Assembly (NCBI RefSeq): GCF_034424175.1
Contig: NZ_CP139986.1
Coordinates: 1,860,001-1,924,000 of the forward strand
Reading direction: 5' to 3'
Origin: Kluyvera intermedia
GTDB taxonomy: Bacteria > Pseudomonadota > Gammaproteobacteria > Enterobacterales > Enterobacteriaceae
DNA: 64,000 nt
Positions 25,921-35,177 of the stretch are shown piece after piece. The notes beneath the pieces were generated by a model. The model was not told the DNA's origin and ran no database searches. It saw nothing but the letters and a program-made list of their open reading frames with translations. A program made the position numbers and the translations under genes. How positions within the stretch are numbered: position 1 is the first letter of the stretch; every line of letters begins with the position of its first letter.

Positions 25921-26285
25921 CAGGAATAAATTAAAATAAAGGTCTTGAAAAAGACTTTAATTATTCACGAAGTAAATTAAATGTTTTTTACTCGCGAGTA
26001 TAAATAATGGGTTTATGGGGCAATCATTATTAATGAAATGCCAATGATACTTAAATAAAAGGGAGGGGGTATATATAGTGCTGTTTTAGGTACGGTCTGG
26101 ATGCCGAGCCCATCGGGCATCAGACAAAATTGCCGAAGATCAAGTAACCGGCACTTCGTGGGCTGAACCGGTAGCGGGAGACTATCCCACATTATTTTTA
26201 TCGCTATAATGTGACGAAAGTCACACCATTTTTTTGGCGTGATGGTTTCGCTGTTTGTATTCGTTGTGTGATGAGAGTTTTTTTT
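25921..26285. other. Intergenic region between rseX and drpB
   Basis: No gene is supported. The part next to rseX is AT-rich and presumably holds its promoter. A hairpin GATGCC/GGCATC lies at 26100-26121, and an imperfect ACCGG/CCGGT dyad near 26150. The last 75 bp are in frame with drpB and could add 25 residues to it. Confidence 0.45.
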
Positions 26286-26567
26286 ATGGAAGAAAGGATT
26301 GAGCGCGGGCTGGGTGGCAAACTGGCACTGTGGGTATTTTACGCGTTTTGCGGTTACTTCGCCTGGGCGATGATGCACTACATTTGGGTCATTAGCGACG
26401 TGCAAAGTATCCCGGGTGCAACGATTGATGGTGAAATGGGGTCGACTAGCGGGAAATGGATTGGCGCGCTGCTTGGCTTCATTGTGCTGAGTATTGTCGG
26501 CGCATTGTTGGGGGGGATTGCATGGTACACCAGCCCACGCATGCCGGAGCATGAAGAGAGTCTGTAA
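26286..26567 (+). CDS. drpB: Division-related small membrane protein DrpB (YedR)
   Basis: A 93-residue protein from MEERIERGLGGKLALWVF with two hydrophobic helices (LALWVFYAFCGYFAWAMMHYIWVI and IGALLGFIVLSIVGALLGGIAWY) joined by a short loop. This is the pattern of YedR/DrpB, a septal-ring-associated inner-membrane protein in E. coli, and the gene sits next to yedJ and dcm as there. A longer form starting at 26211 would add a basic and hydrophobic 25-residue lead; the shorter start is preferred because of a GAGAG 9 nt upstream and the better topology, but the choice is uncertain. Confidence 0.75.
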   Translation: MEERIERGLGGKLALWVFYAFCGYFAWAMMHYIWVISDVQSIPGATIDGEMGSTSGKWIGALLGFIVLSIVGALLGGIAWYTSPRMPEHEESL

Positions 26568-26611
26568 TTTGCTATGCTGAGGGTCGGTTAACTCACTCGG
26601 GCATTGAAGAA

Positions 26612-27322
26612 ATGGATCTCAGCATCTGGCAGCAGGACATTGAGCTGTGGTTTGACAGACATTACAACGGCGGCGATGCGTCACATGATATCGCTCATTT
26701 CCGCCGCGTCTGGCATACCGCGCGGCGGATAGCCGAGGGCCAGGCGGTCGATTTACGCGTTATCCTCATAGCAAGCTACTTTCACGATCTGGTCAGTCTG
26801 CCGAAAAACCACCCCGACCGCAGCCGTTCCTCCTGTTTATCCGCCCAGCAGACATTATTGATTTTGCCTCGCGATTTTCCGTCCTTTCCCCCTGAATGCT
26901 ACTCTGCGGTCGCACACGCGATTGAAGCTCACAGCTTTAGTGCGCAAATCCCTCCTCAAACGCTCGAAGCCAAAATTGTGCAGGACGCGGACAGACTCGA
27001 AGCGTTGGGCGCTATTGGCCTGGCGCGCGTCTTTGCGGTCGCGGGTGCGCTCAATACCGCCTTGTTTGATGCCGACGATCCGTTTGCCGATTGCCGCGCA
27101 CTGGATGATAAAGCCTATGCCCTCGATCACTTCCAAACCAAACTGCTACGGTTAGCGGAAACCATGCAGACGGCAAAAGGACGTGAGATGGCACAATATA
27201 ACGCTGATTTTCTGGTGCATTTTATGGCCAAACTGAGCGCGGAACTGGCAGGAGAGCCCACCTCGCTAGATGAATCCGTGCGCCAGCGATTCGCAACACT
27301 TGCGCCGGGCAAACTATGGTAA
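26612..27322 (+). CDS. yedJ: HD-domain phosphohydrolase YedJ
   Basis: A 236-residue HD-superfamily protein. The metal ligands are visible as H in DIAHFRRVW, the HD pair in YFHDLVSL, H in AHAIEAHSFSA, and D in IVQDADRLEALGAIGLARVF. It is close to E. coli YedJ (231 residues), a cytoplasmic protein with no well-established substrate. Its stop lies 40 bp before the dcm start, so the two may be co-transcribed. Confidence 0.92.
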   Translation: MDLSIWQQDIELWFDRHYNGGDASHDIAHFRRVWHTARRIAEGQAVDLRVILIASYFHDLVSLPKNHPDRSRSSCLSAQQTLLILPRDFPSFPPECYSAVAHAIEAHSFSAQIPPQTLEAKIVQDADRLEALGAIGLARVFAVAGALNTALFDADDPFADCRALDDKAYALDHFQTKLLRLAETMQTAKGREMAQYNADFLVHFMAKLSAELAGEPTSLDESVRQRFATLAPGKLW

Positions 27323-27362
27323 TCTCTGGCTTATTTTTCTTTTTCTGTATCTGGTCAACTTT

Positions 27363-28784
27363 ATGCAACAGCGAGTCTTAATAAACGAGGCAACGGTGAA
27401 ACCTGCGCAGGATGCTCAGGCGCTGCTCCAGCATATTCTGGAGATTTACGATCTTAAGACCGTTGTCGCCGCGCTCGATGCGGTGGGGGAACAACACTGG
27501 AGCCCGGCGATTGTCAAACGCGTGGTGGCAATGTCTCGCGCCAATACTCGGTTAAGTGAAAATGAGTGTGCCCATTTGGCTGCGATGCTGCCAAAACCGC
27601 CTGCGCATCATCCGAATTACGCCTTCCGTTTTATCGATCTCTTTGCCGGTATCGGCGGCATACGTAATGGTTTTGAAGCGATTGGCGGACAGTGTGTTTT
27701 CACCAGTGAGTGGAATAAACACGCGGTACGAACCTATAAAGCTAACTGGTACTGCGACCCGCAGGCACATCAATTTAATGCCGACATTCGCGATGTGACC
27801 CTCAGCAATAACCCCGACATCAGTGACAGCGAGGCGCAGGCGCATATTCGTGACTGTATTCCGCAACATGATGTGCTGTTAGCTGGTTTTCCTTGTCAGC
27901 CATTCTCACTGGCTGGCGTGTCGAAAAAAAATGCACTGGGTCGTGCGCATGGCTTTGCTTGTGACACCCAGGGCACACTGTTTTTCGACGTGGTACGCAT
28001 TATTGATGCGCGCAGACCGGCAATCTTCGTGCTGGAAAACGTTAAAAACCTGAAAAGCCATGACAATGGCAAAACCTTCCGCATCATTATGCAGACTCTG
28101 GATGAACTAGGTTATGAAGTGGCCGATGCGGCAGCCATGGGCGCTGATGATCCAAAGATCATCGACGGGCAACACTTCCTGCCACAGCATCGGGAACGCA
28201 TTGTGCTGGTCGGTTTTCGCCGTGATTTAGGGCTGCATAACGGATTTACCCTGCGCGATATTCCCGCGTTGTACCCTGAGTGTCGCCCAAGTTTTGGCGA
28301 ATTGCTGGAGCCTACGGTGAATCCGAAATTTATTCTGACGCCTGTGTTGTGGAAATATCTGTATCGCTACGCGCGTAAACATCAGGAAAAAGGCAATGGT
28401 TTTGGCTATGGGATGGTTGATCCTACCCGTGCTGGCAGCGTGGCGCGGACATTGTCGGCGCGTTATTACAAGGATGGCGCAGAAATCCTGATTGACCGTG
28501 GTTGGGATCGTGCTTTGGGGGAGAAGAACTTTGACGACCCGCAAAATCAGCTTCATCGACCGCGTCGCCTGACGCCGCGTGAATGTGCCCGCCTGATGGG
28601 TTTTGAATCTCCGCAGGGCTACCAATTCCGCATTCCGGTGTCTGATACGCAGGCGTATCGCCAGTTTGGCAATTCGGTCATTGTCCCGGTGTTTGCGGCG
28701 GTAGCACGTTTGCTGGAATCGCGGATTTTACAGTCTGTAGCCTTACGCCAGGCGGAGAAAAAAGATGGCGGACGTTCACGATAA
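27363..28784 (+). CDS. dcm: DNA-cytosine methyltransferase Dcm
   Basis: A 473-residue C5-cytosine methyltransferase matching E. coli Dcm (472). Motifs in order: I (FRFIDLFAGIGGIRNGFE), IV (LAGFPCQPFSLAGVSKK with the catalytic Cys), VI (FVLENVKNL), VIII (QHRERIVLVGF) and X (YRQFGNSVIVPVFAAVA). Dcm methylates the inner cytosine of CCWGG. The ATG at 27363 reproduces the known N-terminal region (QQRVLINEA); a longer in-frame start at 27270 would overlap yedJ. vsr overlaps its end by 20 bp, the conserved arrangement. Confidence 0.97.
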   Translation: MQQRVLINEATVKPAQDAQALLQHILEIYDLKTVVAALDAVGEQHWSPAIVKRVVAMSRANTRLSENECAHLAAMLPKPPAHHPNYAFRFIDLFAGIGGIRNGFEAIGGQCVFTSEWNKHAVRTYKANWYCDPQAHQFNADIRDVTLSNNPDISDSEAQAHIRDCIPQHDVLLAGFPCQPFSLAGVSKKNALGRAHGFACDTQGTLFFDVVRIIDARRPAIFVLENVKNLKSHDNGKTFRIIMQTLDELGYEVADAAAMGADDPKIIDGQHFLPQHRERIVLVGFRRDLGLHNGFTLRDIPALYPECRPSFGELLEPTVNPKFILTPVLWKYLYRYARKHQEKGNGFGYGMVDPTRAGSVARTLSARYYKDGAEILIDRGWDRALGEKNFDDPQNQLHRPRRLTPRECARLMGFESPQGYQFRIPVSDTQAYRQFGNSVIVPVFAAVARLLESRILQSVALRQAEKKDGGRSR

Positions 28785-29259
28785 GGCGACTCGCAGCAAG
28801 AATATGCGCGCTATTGGCGCGCAGAATACCGGGATTGAAAAACGAATGGCGACGCTGCTGGATAGTCTGGAATTACAGTGGATAACGCAAGATGCTAGCC
28901 TGCCGGGTCGACCTGATTTTACGTTGGGTGAATACCGCTGTGTCATTTTTACGCATGGCTGCTTTTGGCATCATCACGATTGCTATCTGTTCAAGACTCC
29001 CGCCACACGCACCGAATTCTGGCTTAATAAAATCAACAGCAATGTGAGACGGGATGCCCGTGATATGCAGCGGTTGACCGAGGAAGGCTGGCGCGTGCTG
29101 GTGGTGTGGGAATGTGCGCTACGTGGGCGGGCTAAGCTCACCGATGCGGCGCTTTGCGAGCGGTTGGAAGAGTGGGTCTGCGGCGGCGATGGCAGCGCGC
29201 AGATCGGGATTCAGGGGATCGCTCCCCTGAGCTTCACTTCTGAGTTGGACACGCTATAG
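28765..29259 (+). CDS. vsr: Very-short-patch repair endonuclease Vsr
   Basis: A 164-residue endonuclease with the Vsr landmarks MADVHDKATRSKNMRAI, GRPDFTLGEYRCVIFTHGCFWHHH (catalytic Asp in PDF and zinc-binding Cys/His) and VLVVWECALRGR. It nicks next to T:G mismatches arising from deamination of Dcm-methylated cytosine. Its start lies inside dcm and the overlap couples the two. Its end overlaps the end of the convergent yedA by 26 bp. Confidence 0.96.
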   Translation: MADVHDKATRSKNMRAIGAQNTGIEKRMATLLDSLELQWITQDASLPGRPDFTLGEYRCVIFTHGCFWHHHDCYLFKTPATRTEFWLNKINSNVRRDARDMQRLTEEGWRVLVVWECALRGRAKLTDAALCERLEEWVCGGDGSAQIGIQGIAPLSFTSELDTL

Positions 29260-30145
29260 CCGTTGCCTTGGCGGGAAACAGATACTTACCCAGCGTCACC
29301 AATACCACCGCCGCAATAATAATCACCAGCGCCAGCCATTCAGTGCCGGACAGACTTTCACCATTAAACTGGGTGCCTAGCAGTACCGCAACTACCGGGT
29401 TGACGTAGGCATAGCTGGTTGCCACCGCAGGCGTGACGTTGCGAATAAGATACATATAGGCGTTAATCGCAATGATTGAGCCAAAGATTGACAGGTAAGC
29501 CACCGCCAGAAAACCACTCAGATCCGGCATGGTTGTCAGTCGTTCACCGCTGAGTAGCGAGGCAATCATCAGTACTATTCCCGCTGCCAACATTTCAACT
29601 GCACCGGCCATCATCCCGGTTGGCAGCGTAATGCGAGAGCCGTAAACCGAACCAAATGCCCAGCTTAGCGAACCAATAAGGATCATGACCGCTCCCCACG
29701 GATTCCCGCTGAGGTTGCCGCCACTGTTAAGCATGACGATTCCCGCCAACCCAATAGCAATCCCCATCCATTCGATTTTACGCGTGGCAATACCGAAGAA
29801 ACGGCTAAAACACAGGGTAAATAGCGGTACGGTGGCGACCATCACCGCGGCAATACCGGAAGGAACATGCTGATGCTCCGCGACCGTGACCATGCCGTTT
29901 CCCACCGCCAGCAGCAGCACACCAATAAGTGCGGCATTGAGCAGAGGCTTTCTGGCGGGTAAGCGGTGGCCGGTTGCCAGCAAATAGGCCATCAATACCA
30001 GACCCGCTGCGAGGAAACGTATGCCTGCCATCATCAGTGGTGGCCAGCTAGCCACGCCAATGCTGATGGCGAAATAGGTTGAACCCCAGATGATATACAG
30101 CGCAAACAGTGCGCCAATCAACGGTAAAAGGTGTTTAAAACGCAT
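29234..30145 (-). CDS. yedA: EamA/DMT-family inner-membrane transporter YedA
   Basis: A 303-residue ten-helix transporter with two EamA repeats, starting MRFKHLLPLIGALFALYIIWG and containing GSTYFAISIGVASWPPLMMAG and NAYMYLIRNVTPAVATSYAYVNPVVAVLLG. It corresponds to YedA of E. coli (306 residues), a putative amino-acid exporter. It is convergent with vsr and diverges from yedI with about 175 bp between them. Confidence 0.94.
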   Translation of the reverse strand: MRFKHLLPLIGALFALYIIWGSTYFAISIGVASWPPLMMAGIRFLAAGLVLMAYLLATGHRLPARKPLLNAALIGVLLLAVGNGMVTVAEHQHVPSGIAAVMVATVPLFTLCFSRFFGIATRKIEWMGIAIGLAGIVMLNSGGNLSGNPWGAVMILIGSLSWAFGSVYGSRITLPTGMMAGAVEMLAAGIVLMIASLLSGERLTTMPDLSGFLAVAYLSIFGSIIAINAYMYLIRNVTPAVATSYAYVNPVVAVLLGTQFNGESLSGTEWLALVIIIAAVVLVTLGKYLFPAKATAIACPTQK

Positions 30146-30321
30146 ACTTCCTCACGGCAAAATAGCAAGCAGGCAGATAGTAAACGCCAAAACTACCTCG
30201 CTGGCGAGTGCTTTAATTCAGGGCTTGATGTTGCTTTGATGTTATAAATATGTATCTCTTACACCTTGTGCTTTTTTGCTTCATACTTTGTTATCAATAG
30301 AAAAAATGAAGGATGATTCTT

Positions 30322-31233
30322 GTGGCAGGAAGTAGCTTATTAACCTTATTAGATGATATCGCCACTTTGCTGGATGATATCTCGATGATGGGCAAACTGG
30401 CGGCGAAGAAAACGGCCGGTGTATTAGGTGATGACTTATCGCTTAACGCCCAACAAGTATCGGGTGTGCGGGCAAATCGAGAACTTCCCGTGGTGTGGAG
30501 CGTGGCCAAAGGGTCGATGTTCAACAAAGTGATCCTGGTGCCATTAGCTTTGCTTATCAGCGCCTTTATTCCCTGGGCCGTCACTCCGTTGTTGATGGTG
30601 GGGGGGGCATATCTTTGCTATGAGGGCGTGGAGAAGGTCGTGCATTCGCTTCATGCGCGAAAGCATAAAGGTGATGATAAGGCACGACAACAGCGCCTGG
30701 AGGCAGCTGCCCAGCAGGATCCCGCCGTTTATGAGCGCGATAAAGTAAAAGGAGCGGTACGCACTGACTTTATTTTATCTGCTGAAATAGTGGCCATTAC
30801 GCTTGGGATCGTCGCAGACGCCCCTTTGTTGAATCAGGTGCTGATTTTATCCGGCATTGCCGTGCTGGTGACGGTTGGGGTTTATGGCATTGTGGCGATT
30901 ATCGTTAAGCTTGATGACATGGGGTATTGGCTGGTCGAAAAACGCAACGCGTTAGCCCAAGGGGTAGGCAAAGGTCTATTGGTAATCGCACCGTGGCTGA
31001 TGAAAGTTCTCTCGGTGGTGGGTACGCTGGCGATGTTTTTAGTCGGTGGCGGTATCGTGGTTCACGGTATCGGGCCGTTGCATCATGCGATTGAAACCTT
31101 CGCTACTCAGCACGGCGCGTGGGTTACGATGTTGCTGCCTACGTTCGCCAATCTAGTGCTTGGTTTTATTATCGGCGCTATCGTCCTGACTGTGGTCAAT
31201 TTGATTTCCCGTCTACGCCAGGCCCGTGTATAA
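30322..31233 (+). CDS. yedI: DUF808 inner-membrane protein YedI
   Basis: A 303-residue membrane protein that begins (V/M)AGSSLLTLLDDIATLLDDIS and contains AKKTAGVLGDDLSLNAQQVSG and several membrane helices in the C-terminal two thirds. It is the YedI/DUF808 family; function is unknown. The GTG at 30322 is chosen because AAGGA lies 8 nt upstream and the residues match the E. coli N-terminus; the ATG at 30313 overlaps that ribosome-binding site. yodC follows after 78 bp, and both probably end at the terminator at 31503-31527. Confidence 0.92.
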   Translation: MAGSSLLTLLDDIATLLDDISMMGKLAAKKTAGVLGDDLSLNAQQVSGVRANRELPVVWSVAKGSMFNKVILVPLALLISAFIPWAVTPLLMVGGAYLCYEGVEKVVHSLHARKHKGDDKARQQRLEAAAQQDPAVYERDKVKGAVRTDFILSAEIVAITLGIVADAPLLNQVLILSGIAVLVTVGVYGIVAIIVKLDDMGYWLVEKRNALAQGVGKGLLVIAPWLMKVLSVVGTLAMFLVGGGIVVHGIGPLHHAIETFATQHGAWVTMLLPTFANLVLGFIIGAIVLTVVNLISRLRQARV

Positions 31234-31311
31234 AAAAATGTTTTTCCAGTACGCAAACCGCTCTGGGATCGGCTAAGGTGAAACAGTTTCACCCTGATAC
31301 CGGAGGCACAA

Positions 31312-31494
31312 ATGGTCTTTTTGGTCAGTGATGAAGTTCGGCCCAAAAAAGGTGGGCCGCGCATGGTGGTAACGGGCTATTCCAGCGGGATGATTGAGTG
31401 CCGCTGGTATGATGGGTTCGGCGTTAAGCGGGAGGCATTCCGCGAAGATGAGCTGATCCCCGGGAATGTTCGTAAGCAAAAAAAAGCGTATTAA
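31312..31494 (+). CDS. yodC: Small DUF2158 protein YodC
   Basis: A 60-residue protein of SH3-like DUF2158 type: VSDEVRPKKGGPRMVVTGY and ECRWYDGFGVKREAFREDELIP. It is preceded by a good GGAGG. It matches YodC of E. coli in size and place between yedI and dgcQ. Function unknown. Confidence 0.9.
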   Translation: MVFLVSDEVRPKKGGPRMVVTGYSSGMIECRWYDGFGVKREAFREDELIPGNVRKQKKAY

Positions 31495-31502
31495 TCATGT
31501 TT

Positions 31503-31527
31503 ACGCCCGGCCTCTGCCGGGCGTTTT
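31503..31527 (+). terminator. Terminator after yedI-yodC
   Basis: ACGCCCGGC / GCCGGGCGT stem with 4-nt loop followed by TTTT. Confidence 0.88.
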
Positions 31528-31652
31528 AGAGCTGACAGAAATCAGACTCTTTGTCGTCGCGTGAAGCAGTGGAGCACCATGAAATATCAGCAGAAGAGTT
31601 GTACAGGAACCGACGATCGTGTCGCGTTGGGCCGTAAAGTGAGGGAGGCATT

Positions 31653-33371
31653 GTGCATCCCTTAACGGTAAAAACGGTAGCCAGTTCTGAACGTTGGTGG
31701 GTGAAGTTGGCTCGCCGAATTCGGCCGGAACGGGTGGTGAATATCTGTTTTTTGGTGGTGCTGTTTTTTTCAACGGTGCTAACCTGGCGCGAAACCCTCG
31801 TGCTGGAAGAAGCCTACATTTCGAGTCAGCGGAATAACCTCAAAAACGTTGCCAATGATATGGAAGGGCAGATCCAGTTCAACACCGATCGTTTGCTTTT
31901 CTTCCGTAACGGTATGCAGTCTGCGCTACAAATCCCGCTGGCTTTTGAGATTCTGCGTACCGCAGAGCAAGAGTTTGAGCGCAAACGTGCCCAGCCTGAA
32001 TGGCAGATCTCGCTTAATAATAATCGTACTCTCCCGCTAAACGGCGTTTCTGATACGTTCGTGGAAAATACCGCGCTTCTGTCGCGTGATAACTCGCTGC
32101 TCGGCAATGAGTTTATGGCGACGATTGAACTTGGCTATTTATTGAAACTCTCGTCCATGACTCGCCAGCATCTTTCCCGGTTTGAAACTCATATGATTTA
32201 CGTTTCCCGTGCAGGATTTTATCTCAGCACCGAGGGCGAGCCGAACAGTACGATTACAGAATATTATTACAAGCAGGCAAGCAGCCCATGGTTTATGGCG
32301 CAATCACAGCGTGATAATCCAGCGCGCGGCGTGAAATGGCAGACCGTCTTTAGCCAGGGTAAAAATCCTGTGGCACAGGAAGTGGTCGCTGCTGCACCGC
32401 TGGACTTTCAGCAATATTGGTATGGCGTGCTGGCCATCCAACTGTCGGTTAATGAGATGACCCAGTTTCTTATCCAGGCGGTTGAAGGTGACGAGGAGGG
32501 TGAATATCAGCTCTACGATCGGCGTATGAATCTGATTGCCTCTTCAGAGAAAGAGCCATCACAGCAGACAAAACTGTCGCCGGAGATAAGTGCGAAGCTG
32601 GCTTACGCTTATGAACATGGCAACGATGGTAATGTGCGCGCGCTGTCGCAGTTTATCAGTTGGGAGAAGCTGCGTAATTTCGACGGTGTACTGATACGCA
32701 TTCATAGTCTTGATGAAGGTATTCGGGGCGATTTTGGTAGCATCAGTATAGCGTTGACGCTGTTGTGGGTACTGTTCACCTCCATGCTGCTCATTTCGTG
32801 GGCGGTCATTCGGCGTATGGTTCGCAATATGTCCTCGCTGCAGGATTCTTTAGCGTGGCGTGCCTGGCACGACATGTTGACCCGTCTTTATAATCGTTCA
32901 GCCTTATTTGAAGGTGCGGGGAAGGCGCTGGCGGCCTGTCAACTTAATGGGCGGCCGATGTCTGTTATTCAGCTGGATCTCGACCATTTTAAAAGCATCA
33001 ACGATAGGTTCGGGCATCAGGCGGGTGACCGGGTGCTAGTGCATATTGGTCGGGTGATCCTTAATAACGTTCGTAAGCACGATATTGCCGGGCGTGTGGG
33101 CGGGGAGGAGTTCTGTATTGTCCTGCCGGAAACGTCGATGGAACAGGCGGTGAAGATTGCTGAGCGAATCCGCGAGAGTATTTATGGTCGGGAAATTCTG
33201 ATTGGCAAAAATCAGACCATCCGGGTGAGTGCTTCCTTAGGTGTGTGCAGCAGCGAAGAGCTCGTGCGTTATGATTTTGAGCACCTGCAATCCGTAGCTG
33301 ATGGGCGCTTATACCATGCGAAAAAGAGCGGTAGAAACCAGGTTTGTGCGCACGATGTAGAAAATCAGTAG
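31653..33371 (+). CDS. dgcQ: Diguanylate cyclase DgcQ (YedQ, CHASE7-GGDEF)
   Basis: A 572-residue inner-membrane protein. A membrane helix near residues 31-50 and another near 360-385 frame a large periplasmic CHASE7 domain. The C-terminal GGDEF domain has DLDHFKSINDRFGHQAGDRVL and the active-site RVGGEEFCIVLPE. It makes cyclic di-GMP; in E. coli and Salmonella this enzyme (YedQ) drives cellulose synthesis. The inhibitory RxxD site is not obvious, as the residues before GGEEF read DIAGRV. The GTG start follows GGGAGG. The yedP gene that lies beyond it in K-12 is absent. Confidence 0.93.
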   Translation: MHPLTVKTVASSERWWVKLARRIRPERVVNICFLVVLFFSTVLTWRETLVLEEAYISSQRNNLKNVANDMEGQIQFNTDRLLFFRNGMQSALQIPLAFEILRTAEQEFERKRAQPEWQISLNNNRTLPLNGVSDTFVENTALLSRDNSLLGNEFMATIELGYLLKLSSMTRQHLSRFETHMIYVSRAGFYLSTEGEPNSTITEYYYKQASSPWFMAQSQRDNPARGVKWQTVFSQGKNPVAQEVVAAAPLDFQQYWYGVLAIQLSVNEMTQFLIQAVEGDEEGEYQLYDRRMNLIASSEKEPSQQTKLSPEISAKLAYAYEHGNDGNVRALSQFISWEKLRNFDGVLIRIHSLDEGIRGDFGSISIALTLLWVLFTSMLLISWAVIRRMVRNMSSLQDSLAWRAWHDMLTRLYNRSALFEGAGKALAACQLNGRPMSVIQLDLDHFKSINDRFGHQAGDRVLVHIGRVILNNVRKHDIAGRVGGEEFCIVLPETSMEQAVKIAERIRESIYGREILIGKNQTIRVSASLGVCSSEELVRYDFEHLQSVADGRLYHAKKSGRNQVCAHDVENQ

Positions 33372-33595
33372 AGGGTAAATGACGCGACCTGACTTAGCAT
33401 ATAAGTTTCACTTATGGTTAAAATTATTAATGAGATAAATCTCAAAGATAGTCTGGCGATTTTCTGATTATTGGTTTGTAACTATATGATTTATAAGAAT
33501 CATGCTGAAGAGTGGTCGAACGAGAGTTGTTTTGCCTTACTGATTCATCGGGTGAATAATTCTTGTCATCCGAATTAAACGCAGATACTGTTTCA

Positions 33596-33684
33596 CCCAC
33601 GTCAGATTTCCTGATGTAACGAATATTTCAATGCTTCTTGCCTCGGCAAGGTTGATCCCGACGCTTACGTGTCGGGATTTTTTT
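33596..33684 (+). ncRNA. dsrA: DsrA small regulatory RNA
   Basis: The sequence is an unmistakable DsrA homologue. Stem 1 has TCAGATTTCC-TGATG-TAACGAAT, which contains the segment that pairs with the rpoS leader. The second stem contains GCTTCTTGCCTCGGCAAG (hns-pairing region). The terminator stem ATCCCGAC ... GTCGGGAT ends in seven T. It lies between dgcQ and yodD/dsrB/rcsA as in E. coli. DsrA with Hfq activates rpoS translation at low temperature and represses hns. The linker after stem 1 reads ATATTTCAATGC where K-12 has TTTTTTAAGTGC, a moderate divergence. Confidence 0.95.
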
Positions 33685-33688
33685 GCAT

Positions 33689-33895
33689 CTAACGGCTGAC
33701 TTCTGTGACGCTAAAATCATGGATATCGAGCTCGAAGGCCTCCGCCAGCTCTCGCCAGGTATGGTACTCGCGACCATCAACACTCACATGATGTGGGTCG
33801 TCCGTCGCGCGCTGAATTTCACTTTCGCTAATTTCATTGATGGCAGCCAGTAGCGCATCAACGTTTACCCCTTGCGGGCCAATCGACGTTTTCAT
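33689..33895 (-). CDS. yodD: Small conserved protein YodD
   Basis: A 68-residue protein with VNVDALLAAINEISESEIQRA and HVSVDGREYHTWRELAEAFELDIHDFSVTEV, almost identical to YodD of E. coli, a stress-induced protein of unknown role. Several start codons are stacked (GTG then three ATG); the last ATG at 33895 is preferred for its spacing from AAAAGG. Its stop lies 4 nt from the end of dsrA on the opposite strand. Confidence 0.88.
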   Translation of the reverse strand: MKTSIGPQGVNVDALLAAINEISESEIQRATDDPHHVSVDGREYHTWRELAEAFELDIHDFSVTEVSR

Positions 33896-34068
33896 CATCA
33901 TCACCTTTTATCCCACTCCCGGTTTAAGTATACATCCTCAAAATGATATTGTTCATTTTTTGAGCAATTAAGGGCGAGTGATGGAATATCATGCAGTTAC
34001 GCCCATGGGCGCTGTCAGCCGGTGATTTTTGTTCTACACTGGGCTAAACCAATCAGGAGATGACGTTT

Positions 34069-34257
34069 ATGCAAGTTAACGATCGTGTGTCGGTGAAGAC
34101 AGATGGGGGGCCGCGTCGCTCCGGTGTCGTTTTGGCGATAGAACAGTTTAGCGAAGGGACGATGTATCTGGTGGCGCTTGAAGATTATCCGCTGGGGATC
34201 TGGTTCTTTAATGAACTTGGTCATCCGGATGGGATCTTCGTTGAACAAAGCGAATGA
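34069..34257 (+). CDS. dsrB: Small conserved protein DsrB
   Basis: A 62-residue protein, MQVNDRVSVKTDGGPRRSG followed by LVALEDYPLGIWFFNELG, nearly identical to E. coli DsrB and of the same length. The role is unknown; expression in E. coli depends on RpoS. The ATG at 34069 is 9 nt after GGAG. It converges with rcsA on a hairpin. Confidence 0.93.
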   Translation: MQVNDRVSVKTDGGPRRSGVVLAIEQFSEGTMYLVALEDYPLGIWFFNELGHPDGIFVEQSE

Positions 34258-34266
34258 TGTTAGACA

Positions 34267-34291
34267 TCTGGCGGTAGACATACCGCCAGGT
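34267..34291. terminator. Hairpin between convergent dsrB and rcsA
   Basis: CTGGCGGT-AGACAT-ACCGCCAG, a perfect 8-bp stem between two convergent genes, without strong T runs. Confidence 0.6.
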
Positions 34292-34308
34292 TCCCTGTCT
34301 CCATCGTC

Positions 34309-34932
34309 CTAACGCATATTCACAAAGATGCCGGAAGTGACGTTCTCTGCCAGGCGAACAACATGATAGATAACCTGCTTGTTATGCGTTTTTATTTTCT
34401 TTTTAATATTACCCTTATGTGACGATACGGTTTTAGCTTTAATATTCATCTGATCTGAAATCTGAATCGTCCCCTGACCGGACATCCACATTTTCAGCAT
34501 ACTTGATTCCGTTCGACTTAATGACAAAGTAGGCATATCAGTTTGCTTTACTTCCGTCGTTTCTTTTTTCAGATAATTCCCCAGAATGCTATCTAATGTT
34601 TCTGGTTTTATTGATTTAGAACTAATTAACAGATTACTCCGAACCATCAAATATTCATCGAAATGAATATTGGCGATTGCCATAAAAACAATGAACAGCG
34701 TTCTGGGATGCTGATTAATGATCTGCTTGATATCCAGACTACTCTGCACATCGTGAATGAAGCAGTCCTCATTAATAAACACGACAGAGGGAAGGCGGTT
34801 GGCACAGCTTTCCGCAAGCCCGTCTACGCTATCAACATTGTCGATGTCTCGCTTCTTGACGCCCCGGCTGGCTAGATATCCCGTTAACCCTAGCCGCGTG
34901 TAACTGCATAGATCCATAATAATCGTTGACAT
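34309..34932 (-). CDS. rcsA: Capsule synthesis co-activator RcsA
   Basis: A 207-residue LuxR/FixJ-type regulator, the same length as E. coli RcsA. It starts MSTIIMDLCSYTRLGLTGYL and has a C-terminal helix-turn-helix (LSRTESSMLKMWMSGQGTIQISDQMNIKAKTVSSH). It forms RcsA-RcsB heterodimers that activate colanic-acid genes and repress flhDC, and is degraded by Lon in E. coli. DsrA and H-NS affect its expression there. The upstream region holds an RcsAB-box candidate at 35178-35191. Confidence 0.96.
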   Translation of the reverse strand: MSTIIMDLCSYTRLGLTGYLASRGVKKRDIDNVDSVDGLAESCANRLPSVVFINEDCFIHDVQSSLDIKQIINQHPRTLFIVFMAIANIHFDEYLMVRSNLLISSKSIKPETLDSILGNYLKKETTEVKQTDMPTLSLSRTESSMLKMWMSGQGTIQISDQMNIKAKTVSSHKGNIKKKIKTHNKQVIYHVVRLAENVTSGIFVNMR

Positions 34933-35177
34933 GGCATACCCTCACTCGATGCGTAACGATAATTAACCCATTACCCTTGAACTTCATCGTTGTAAAAAAA
35001 AGCTAAATAGAAAAATAGGAAATGAAGATGATTAGGCGGCATCAACTATCCCGTAAAGTTACGTATAATTTGCCAGGAATCATCTTAAAGTAAAGTAAAT
35101 GTTGTGTTATGTGAATAACCTAAAAACAAATAACCCGCACCAGCGATATGCTGGTAGATGTTTTTGGAATTCTATTT

